Notes under the pieces: generated by a model
The model's database searches: none
What the model saw: the letters and a program-made list of their open reading frames with translations, nothing else
Told to the model about the DNA's origin: nothing
Shown: positions 25,163-30,833 of the stretch, piece after piece
Numbering within the stretch: position 1 is the first letter of the stretch
Layout of the letters: the number at the start of each line of letters is the position of its first letter
Made by a program: the position numbers and the translations under genes
NCBI RefSeq assembly: GCF_004378255.1
Contig: NZ_SNQG01000001.1
Coordinates: 558,001-622,000, forward strand
Origin: Mucilaginibacter phyllosphaerae
Lineage (GTDB): Bacteria; Bacteroidota; Bacteroidia; Sphingobacteriales; Sphingobacteriaceae
Direction of reading: 5' to 3'
DNA length: 64,000 nucleotides

Positions 25163-26599
25163 TTAAAATACGTTTTTGCCCGAGTCGTTCAGCATATCGC
25201 TCATTTCGATGATCTTTTGATCAATATCAGATACGCATTTATCCATCATATTAATACATTCTTTTTCATCTACAAGGCCTTCCTTTTCCAGGTTCATTAA
25301 CCCGCGTAAGGTAGCAATTGGTCCGCGGATCTGGTGCGACAGGTAGGATGAGTATTCAGAAAGCTTTTTATTCTTGATCTGCAGATCTTTAGTGCGTTCA
25401 TCAATGATCTCTTCCAGATGATGATTAACCCTGTCCAGGTTATCCTTCTGCCGTGATACCTCCTCGTTCAGTTCAGTAAGTTTGGTATTGGTTATTGTTT
25501 TACGCTTTACATTACTTACCAGTAAAACTATAACAACCGATAAAAGGCCAGCTACAACGGTAACGGCCCAAAACTTTATCCGGTCGTTCTGCTGCCGCTG
25601 GATGGTCAGTTCGTTCTCACGCTGCCTGGCCTGCTGCTTAAACTGCTCCTGCATCATATTGATCTGGGTAGACTCATTTGAAGTGTAAATGGTACTATCC
25701 TGCCTAAAGATCGTCTGCAGATAATATAATGCCCGTTCGTAATTTTTGCGCTTAGATTCTAACTGGTAAATGGTATAATTATAATCCGATTCCAGCTTTT
25801 CATCCTTCACCGCTTTAGAGTAAGCCTGCCCTTCCCGTACAATTCTTTCGGCCTCGTCAAAACGCCTTTGCGCTATATATAATGATGCCAGCGTAAGGTT
25901 TGTGCTGGCAACCGGTTTATTAAGATCCATTTCTTTAGCTGCCTTATTTGCCGCCAGCAAAAGGTTTTCGGCCTTATCAAACTGGTTCAGGTTAAAATAT
26001 ATTACCCCCCTGTTTTGCAGTGCCTGGATCAGGTTAACCGTATCCTTGATAGACATAAAGATGCTATTCCCTTTATCGTAATAGGTAAGTGCCTGGTAAA
26101 AGCTTTTTTTGCGATAGTAAACGTTGCCGATATTAAGATACGACGAGCCTATCAGCTGTTTATCATTCAGCTTTTGCGCAATAGCCAATGATTTTTTAAG
26201 GTACTCTAACGAACTTGCATAATTATTATCCAGATACAGGTTACCAATATTATTATAAACCTTAGCCTCGTTCCTCAGATCCTTAATTTTTGAAAATACT
26301 GATAAGGCCTGCAAATAATCATGTATGGCAGCACTGGCCATATTTAAATAATAGTTTCCTATACCCCTTACGCGGTAAGCTTCGCCCACACCTTTTTCAT
26401 AGCCTGCTTTTTCTGCAATAGCCAGGGCCTTATTGGCAAAGGCGATGGTTTGATCGGGGCTTGTTAAACGGTTATCATAGGCTTGCTTATTTAGCTTTAC
26501 CACCTCATTGCTATCTTGTTGGCCAACCTGGGCATTGGCCTTGATGCAAATAGCATTGGTAAATAAAAATAAAATAAAAAGCGTAAAAATTTTATTCAT
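25163..26599 (-). CDS. Exported TPR protein with C-terminal histidine-kinase dimerisation domain, no ATPase domain
   Basis: 478 residues from the ATG at 26599 (MNKIFTLFILFLFTNAICIK), a good signal peptide; an upstream in-frame ATG at 26650 would bury the signal. Residues about 35-320 are tetratricopeptide repeats (KVYNNIGNLYLDNNYASSLE, SSYLNIGNVYYRKKSFYQAL). A transmembrane helix follows (WAVTVVAGLLSVVIVLLVSN), then a coiled coil and a HisKA-type segment (SSYLSHQIRGPIATLRGLM, His about 422). The protein stops there, with no HATPase domain. So the sensor half would be periplasmic and the cytoplasmic half could dimerise or dock but not bind ATP. It is divergent from the exported-peptide array. 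Confidence 0.8.
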   Translation of the reverse strand: MNKIFTLFILFLFTNAICIKANAQVGQQDSNEVVKLNKQAYDNRLTSPDQTIAFANKALAIAEKAGYEKGVGEAYRVRGIGNYYLNMASAAIHDYLQALSVFSKIKDLRNEAKVYNNIGNLYLDNNYASSLEYLKKSLAIAQKLNDKQLIGSSYLNIGNVYYRKKSFYQALTYYDKGNSIFMSIKDTVNLIQALQNRGVIYFNLNQFDKAENLLLAANKAAKEMDLNKPVASTNLTLASLYIAQRRFDEAERIVREGQAYSKAVKDEKLESDYNYTIYQLESKRKNYERALYYLQTIFRQDSTIYTSNESTQINMMQEQFKQQARQRENELTIQRQQNDRIKFWAVTVVAGLLSVVIVLLVSNVKRKTITNTKLTELNEEVSRQKDNLDRVNHHLEEIIDERTKDLQIKNKKLSEYSSYLSHQIRGPIATLRGLMNLEKEGLVDEKECINMMDKCVSDIDQKIIEMSDMLNDSGKNVF

Positions 26600-26928
26600 C
26601 AATGCTTCATACGTTATAATAAAGTGAAAGTTATGAAATAATTGTAACATTACTTCAATAGAATAAATTTAATGTAAGCAGCATCCTGAAATTTTTTTTT
26701 CAACATTGCCTGATAATTAAAAAACATAATTATATTTGTGATGTTAAATTATTGACTGTTAATAAGTTATAGAGTTAAAAATATATTATTGATAAAAACA
26801 ATAATCGGAAAAATATGATTATACTATTAACCAATAGTTACAGTAAATGCACTAAACTATTATTAATAGTCGAATAATTAAAATTTACTTATAGTATAAA
26901 TAAAAAATGAGTTATTGATTGTGAAAAT
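26600..26928. other. AT-rich divergent intergenic region between the TPR sensor and the peptide array
   Basis: 329 nt, strongly AT-rich, with no ORF of note. It must contain the promoters of the TPR gene (minus) and the first peptide gene (plus). The only good promoter match is the plus-strand TATATTTG at 26731-26738. Confidence 0.5.
26706..26738 (+). promoter_or_regulatory. Candidate promoter of the peptide array
   Basis: TATATTTG (TAnnTTTG) at 26731-26738, with a partial -33 (TTG at 26706-26708, 22 nt upstream). The implied start near 26745 would give a leader of about 185 nt before the first peptide gene. Confidence 0.4.
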
Positions 26929-27075
26929 ATGAGAAAAAACATAATAGCATACCTGGTTTTGTTAGGCGGATTACTGCTTACATCGTGTGTTAAACAGCAA
27001 AGCGCACGCATTACGCTGGATGTATTTTTAAAAGCAACAACCGGTGCCCGAAAAGACATCGGAACAGCAGATTAA
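26929..27075 (+). CDS. Small exported peptide 1, lipoprotein, ends KDIGTAD
   Basis: 48 residues, MRKNIIAYLVLLGGLLLTSC then a short variable part and the C-terminal RKDIGTAD. The lipobox LTSC makes Cys20 a likely lipidation site. It is the first of eight consecutive small genes whose products share an export signal and the final [K/R/S]-D-[V/I]-[G/A]-T-A-D but have unrelated middles. The match at the exact C-terminus across all eight shows the frames are real. Family not recognised. Confidence 0.75.
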   Translation: MRKNIIAYLVLLGGLLLTSCVKQQSARITLDVFLKATTGARKDIGTAD

Positions 27076-27117
27076 TTGATCAATAAACCTTAAAACAGAA
27101 TACTTAAAACGCATAAT

Positions 27118-27264
27118 ATGAAAAAGTTAATTATAGCAGCAGCATTGATCTTAGCAACAGGTGTGTTACCATCTTACACTAAACAGATCACCGTAAAGCC
27201 AACCGAAATAACCATTGCCCAAAGCCCGGTATCTATCAGAAAAGATGTAGGCACAGCCGATTAG
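27118..27264 (+). CDS. Small exported peptide 2, ends RKDVGTAD
   Basis: 48 residues: MKKLIIAAALILATGVLPSY begins it and RKDVGTAD ends it. Where peptide 1 has a lipobox Cys (LTSC), this one has LPSY, so it is probably released by signal peptidase I or stays anchored. The middle (KQITVKPTEITIAQSPVSI) is unlike the other members apart from peptide 3, with which it shares PSYTKQ. Spaced 42 nt after peptide 1. Confidence 0.75.
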   Translation: MKKLIIAAALILATGVLPSYTKQITVKPTEITIAQSPVSIRKDVGTAD

Positions 27265-27307
27265 TTAATTAACAATTAAAATACGTTGGATATATAAAAT
27301 AAATTTT

Positions 27308-27457
27308 ATGAAAAAGATAGTTTTCGCAGTAGCCGTCATCTTAACAACCGCAGCTTTACCATCCTATACCAAACAAGCTAACGTTAAGCCCATCGCCATT
27401 AATTCTGTTGACCCAAGCCTGGCACTTGTAAAAAAAGATATAGGTACCGCCGACTAA
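27308..27457 (+). CDS. Small exported peptide 3, ends KKDIGTAD
   Basis: 49 residues: MKKIVFAVAVILTTAALPSY at the start and VKKDIGTAD at the end. PSYTKQANVKP shows it is a diverged relative of peptide 2. The predicted lipobox Cys is Tyr here as well. Located 43 nt downstream of peptide 2, on the same strand and presumably the same transcript. Confidence 0.75.
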   Translation: MKKIVFAVAVILTTAALPSYTKQANVKPIAINSVDPSLALVKKDIGTAD

Positions 27458-27510
27458 TTATTCTGAAGCATAATTCCAATTAAAAAAACCCCTGACTAAA
27501 ATACTAACAC

Positions 27511-27660
27511 ATGAAAAAATCAATTGTAGCAGCAGCCATATTAATAGCAAGCACAGGCATTTTAAGTACATCGTGTACCAAAGAAAAAACACTTGCCCCA
27601 ACAGCAACTTTTGAAAAAAGCACTACCGCCAACAAAAAAGATGTAGGCACAGCTGATTAA
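27511..27660 (+). CDS. Small exported lipoprotein peptide 4, ends NKKDVGTAD
   Basis: 49 residues: MKKSIVAAAILIASTGILST, then a lipobox STSC (Cys22), a variable part (TKEKTLAPTATFEKSTTA) and the end NKKDVGTAD. This end equals the repeat unit of peptides 5-7, so it looks like the ancestor or a single-unit form of the multi-repeat members. 53 nt downstream of peptide 3. Confidence 0.75.
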   Translation: MKKSIVAAAILIASTGILSTSCTKEKTLAPTATFEKSTTANKKDVGTAD

Positions 27661-27728
27661 GAACAACCAGATAACAACTATCAATAAAATACACCAACAC
27701 AAATAATACACCCTAAAATATAACCATC

Positions 27729-27950
27729 ATGAAAAAATTCATCATAGCAGCAGTATTAATTTTAAGCACAGGCGCATTATCTACAACTAACGCTTCTGCT
27801 TTATCTAACAAAAAAGATGTGGGCACTGCCGATGCTAAGAACAAAAAGGATGTAGGTACTGCCGACAATAAAAAAGATGTAGGCACCGCTGATAACAAAA
27901 AAGATGTAGGTACCGCAGACAACAAAAAGGACGTAGGCACTGCCGACTAA
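27729..27950 (+). CDS. Exported repeat peptide 5, five KKDVGTAD units
   Basis: 73 residues. Signal MKKFIIAAVLILSTGALSTT with a likely AxA-type cut near NASA, then five copies of KKDVGTAD separated by AKN (once) and N (three times). The five copies are identical in protein but differ in codons (GTG/GTA, GGC/GGT, ACT/ACC, GCC/GCT/GCA, GAT/GAC), so selection acts on the peptide. Dibasic KK precedes every unit, which could allow processing into short peptides; no protease is identified. Not a known family. Confidence 0.8.
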   Translation: MKKFIIAAVLILSTGALSTTNASALSNKKDVGTADAKNKKDVGTADNKKDVGTADNKKDVGTADNKKDVGTAD

Positions 27951-28024
27951 TCAATCTCAGGAATAAGTAAGAACAAAACATATAAATACACAATATAATC
28001 CCACACCCTCAACATATAACGATC

Positions 28025-28246
28025 ATGAAAAAATTCATCATAGCAGCAGCATTAATTTTAAGCACAGGCGCATTATCTACAGCTAACGCTTCTGTTTTAT
28101 CTAACAAAAAAGATGTAGGCACTGCCGATGCTAAAAACAAAAAGGATGTAGGTACTGCCGACAATAAAAAAGACGTAGGCACCGCTGATAACAAAAAAGA
28201 TGTAGGTACCGCAGACAACAAAAAAGACGTAGGCACTGCCGACTAA
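28025..28246 (+). CDS. Exported repeat peptide 6, five KKDVGTAD units
   Basis: 73 residues, almost identical to peptide 5; differences are Val to Ala in the signal, Thr to Ala before NAS and Ala to Val after it. The five KKDVGTAD units are unchanged, again with mixed synonymous codons. Second copy of the 296-bp tandem unit. Its leader ends AACGATC before the ATG. Confidence 0.8.
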   Translation: MKKFIIAAALILSTGALSTANASVLSNKKDVGTADAKNKKDVGTADNKKDVGTADNKKDVGTADNKKDVGTAD

Positions 28247-28320
28247 TCAATCTCAGGAATAAGTAAGAACAAAACATATAAATACACAATATAATCTCAC
28301 ACCCTCAACATATAACGATC

Positions 28321-28542
28321 ATGAAAAAATTCATCATAGCAGCAGCATTAATTTTAAGCACAGGCGCATTATCTACAGCTAACGCTTCTGTTTTATCTAA
28401 CAAAAAAGATGTAGGCACTGCCGATGCTAGAAACAAAAAGGATGTAGGTACTGCCGACAATAAAAAAGACGTAGGTACTGCTGATAACAAAAAAGATGTA
28501 GGTACCGCAGACAACAAAAAAGACGTAGGCACTGCCGACTAA
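28321..28542 (+). CDS. Exported repeat peptide 7, five KKDVGTAD units
   Basis: 73 residues. It differs from peptide 6 by one residue in the first spacer (ARN instead of AKN) and a few silent sites. Third copy of the tandem unit; the sequence after its stop codon (28543 on) departs from the other two, marking the end of the duplication. Confidence 0.8.
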   Translation: MKKFIIAAALILSTGALSTANASVLSNKKDVGTADARNKKDVGTADNKKDVGTADNKKDVGTADNKKDVGTAD

Positions 28543-28584
28543 TTAATACACAACCTGCATATCAAATTAATTACAGCAAAAAAA

Positions 28585-28758
28585 ATGAAAAAAGTAATCA
28601 TAGCAGCAGCCTTAATATTAACATCAGCAGTAGCAGCATTTTCGCTAACTACCAAAGCAGGCAACAAAACCGAGCAAAACAAGTTGCAGGAAGACAGCAT
28701 AACCGTTTCTGTTAAAAATGCAAACGCTCCAAAATCTGATATTGCCACCGCCGATTAA
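28585..28758 (+). CDS. Exported peptide 8, diverged C-terminus KSDIATAD
   Basis: 57 residues: MKKVIIAAALILTSAVAAFS is an AxA-type signal, followed by a hydrophilic middle (TTKAGNKTEQNKLQEDSITV) and the end PKSDIATAD. It lacks the internal repeats but keeps the conserved last seven positions in diverged form. It closes the array, 42 nt after peptide 7 and before a hairpin at 28789-28818. Confidence 0.72.
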   Translation: MKKVIIAAALILTSAVAAFSLTTKAGNKTEQNKLQEDSITVSVKNANAPKSDIATAD

Positions 28759-28788
28759 TTGTTGATCAGCCTAAAAATCATATAGAAA

Positions 28789-28818
28789 AAATGCCCCGTT
28801 AATATCAACGAGGCATTT
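28789..28818 (-). terminator. Hairpin between peptide array and convergent lipoprotein gene
   Basis: AAATGCCCCGTT (28789-28800) pairs with AACGAGGCATTT (28807-28818) with one mismatch and a 6-nt loop. The A-run at 28786-28791 becomes a U-run on the minus strand, so it terminates the gene ending at 28846 and may also end the peptide transcript. Confidence 0.7.
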
Positions 28819-28845
28819 ATGGCCGGGAATGCCGGATTTAAAGTT

Positions 28846-29351
28846 TTATAATGCCGGTTTTACTGCCGTTTTAAATTTGGTACAATTATCAAGTTTATAC
28901 ATTAAGGTATAACCGGCGGCAGTATCAGTTTGCTGGCGACCATCCTTAACTACTTTAAATGGTTTTTGCGCAAGTTGCTGGGCCGATAGCTGGAATACAA
29001 CACCAAGCGTATCTGTTGTACCTTCCTGCATAAATTTCCATACGGCTTTAATATCATTACCATTCAACACCCCCTCTAAAGTCCCCTTACGTGCATCTTT
29101 TTCTTTGGGGATCCATTGCATTTCGCCGCTTACCTTACCAGCTTTAATTACTAAATGCACTGCTGGTTACTGGTGCCTTCAGTGTGTATAAAGCAATACT
29201 CCATGTTTTGTGCCGGTGCATTCCATGTAGCTGATGCTTCTGCAGAGGTATCGCCTGCTGTAGTTTTTGTAGTGTCGGCACCCTTGTTTCCACTGCCGGC
29301 GCATGATGCCAGGGCAAGCGTACAGATACTTAATATGGTATATGGTTTCAT
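28846..29351 (-). pseudogene. Lipoprotein gene split by a frameshift
   Basis: Two overlapping frames make one protein. The first (29351 to 29151) is MKPYTILSICTLALASCAGS, with lipobox LASC, running to YCFIHTEGTSNQQ and a stop. The second, in another frame (to 28846), continues VHLVIKAGKVSGEMQWIPKE, EKDARKGTLEGVLNGND and WKFMQEGTTDT. Both halves read as parts of one exported lipoprotein, and joining them needs one base added or two removed near 29158. It may be a real mutation or an assembly error; no slippery run is present. Function unknown. Confidence 0.7.
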
Positions 29352-29903
29352 AATGATATTTATTGTTTATGACACATAAACGTTCCAGTTGCTAAAAAGT
29401 TCGGATACCGGTTACAGGCATCCGGCCACAAGGATAAATTATGTAACGATACTGATACATTTAAAAGCCGGATAAGGTGATCCCGAGAATATAATTTTCA
29501 AAAACATGTAGCTGCACGTAGCTGATTGCGTTGATAAAAGATCAAAACAATAAACCTTAAAACAAATTGTATAATGCGGTTTTGATACTATAAACTGCAT
29601 TTAGCTGAAATAAACATGGTTACTGCCTTACAGCCATCATTTAACTTGCTTTAACTGGTTTACATTCTCTAATTAGCCAGCTATTAAAAACCACCTCATT
29701 AAAGGCTTAAGGTACATTTCATCCGGCTGTGTGAAGTGGCCACGTGCAAAAAATCAGCCTTGGCACAATTTGTTAGTTAAGTATAAATACATATATTGCC
29801 AGCGTATTTAAAATCCCCTGTTCTGTCAGCAACGGCTCATCTAACAGGGAATGAAACAAAACATTATTAATACAGTTACAATTAAAACTTAAAACAACTA
29901 AAC
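29352..29903. other. 552-nt stretch without genes
   Basis: No ORF above about 30 codons with a credible start on either strand, no tRNA, and no clear repeat. The last 150 nt must contain the promoter of the 68-aa gene at 29904, but no good TAnnTTTG box is visible. A small RNA cannot be excluded. Confidence 0.4.
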
Positions 29904-30110
29904 ATGGCAGCTTCAGGAATCACCGCGTATTCAGTAAAAACAAAAACTAAAAATGTTCCAATGATCGATCCTGTTATCGACATTAAATCTGGCAGATACA
30001 TTGCTACAGGCAAAGATGCAGAAGGTAATAAAATGGCTGCTATCATGGGCAAAGCTACTGCAGAAGAGCATATCAAAGCTGGTAATGCTAAAAAAGGATC
30101 TGGCTGGTAA
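29904..30110 (+). CDS. Small conserved-looking cytoplasmic protein, unknown
   Basis: 68 residues: MAASGITAYSVKTKTKNVPM, then KSGRYIATGKDAEGNKMAAI and a Lys/Gly-rich end AKKGSGW. No signal or membrane helix. Well-formed frame with its own bidirectional terminator (30128-30160), and long upstream spacing suggesting independent, possibly strong, expression. I do not recognise a family with a known function. Confidence 0.6.
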   Translation: MAASGITAYSVKTKTKNVPMIDPVIDIKSGRYIATGKDAEGNKMAAIMGKATAEEHIKAGNAKKGSGW

Positions 30111-30127
30111 TTTATATTTCATCCAAT

Positions 30128-30160
30128 AAAAAAACCTGCTTTAACAAGGCAGGTTTTTTT
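30128..30160. terminator. Bidirectional hairpin terminator
   Basis: AAAAAAACCTGC (30128-30139) and its perfect complement (30149-30160) with a 9-nt loop, flanked by A- and T-runs. Serves both the 68-aa gene (plus) and the CYTH gene (minus). Confidence 0.9.
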
Positions 30161-30182
30161 ATGCGCCAACATTTAGTCCGGC

Positions 30183-30656
30183 TTATTTTTTCCAATCTTT
30201 ATAGGGATATACAGATAAGCTGGCGTTAGTGTAGCGGCCATCGTGGCTTACCTCAAGGGTAACCCAATCCGGTTTTTCAAATGCTTCGTCTTCCTTATCT
30301 AATTCTATTTCGGCCACAATAAGCCCGGTATTATCCCCCGTAAAAACATCTACTTCCCACAAATGCCCGGCATGGTTAATATGATAACGCAGCTTCTCGA
30401 CAACCGCATCCGCAAAGTTTTTTAGTATCTCTTCCCCTTCTGCTACCGGTATGGCATATTCATATTCGCTGCGGCTTATACCTGTTGCTGCACCCTTAAG
30501 GGTAAGGTATGCAGCAGTACCGGTAACCCGTATGCGTACAGTTCGCTGCTCTTCGCTTAAAATATAACCTTGCTTATAGGGTTTACCCGGCGGCTTGTTC
30601 AGCTGGCCCCATTTAGCATCATCCACTAAAAATTTTCTTTCTATCTCGGTTGGCAT
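30183..30656 (-). CDS. CYTH domain protein (triphosphatase-like)
   Basis: 157 residues, a single CYTH domain. It opens with the defining EIERKFLV (ExExK), followed by YILSEEQRTVRIRVTGTAA, LTLKGAATGISRSEYEYAI, and VAEIELDKEDEAFEKPDWV with the acidic metal ligands. Members hydrolyse inorganic triphosphate, thiamine triphosphate or related compounds; single-domain bacterial forms are mostly tripolyphosphatases. Cytoplasmic. Stands alone with a terminator at its end. Confidence 0.9.
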   Translation of the reverse strand: MPTEIERKFLVDDAKWGQLNKPPGKPYKQGYILSEEQRTVRIRVTGTAAYLTLKGAATGISRSEYEYAIPVAEGEEILKNFADAVVEKLRYHINHAGHLWEVDVFTGDNTGLIVAEIELDKEDEAFEKPDWVTLEVSHDGRYTNASLSVYPYKDWKK

Positions 30657-30833
30657 ACAGGCTTGTTTGTAGCGGGTAAATTACAATAATAGTTTTTATA
30701 AAAACACGTTTATACGGTACATTTAAACCGTATTTTGATTTTGGCGTAAACGTTAACAAATGTTAAAACAAAATCCTGCCAACATGCAGTAAAGCTAAAT
30801 GTTTATATTAGCCACGCTACTTTAATTATTTCA

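Larger units (their letters stand above)
27721..28542 (+). repeat. Three tandem copies of a 296-bp unit, each carrying a repeat-peptide gene
   Basis: Starts of peptides 5, 6 and 7 are exactly 296 bp apart (27729, 28025, 28321). Units two and three are nearly identical including their intergenic leaders; unit one differs at a handful of sites. The copy boundary lies close to 27720. Each gene contains five 27-bp sub-repeats. Recent duplication by unequal exchange is the simplest explanation. Confidence 0.9.

Noticed and set aside
27713..28532. Open frames on the minus strand opposite peptides 5-7 reading repeated VPTSFLLSA
   Set aside because: They are the antisense of the KKDVGTAD repeats; they share no start or promoter context and exist only because the 27-nt repeat lacks stops in that frame.
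26929..28758. Peptide array as RiPP (graspetide or lanthipeptide) precursors
   Set aside because: The precursors have Sec-type signals instead of RiPP leaders, and no ATP-grasp, LanB/C/M or peptidase-ABC transporter gene lies in the window. Not excluded, but unsupported.
26929..28758. KDVGTAD end as a type IX secretion C-terminal sorting signal
   Set aside because: T9SS sorting domains are about 80 residues with a beta-sandwich pattern; seven residues on a 48-residue protein do not fit.
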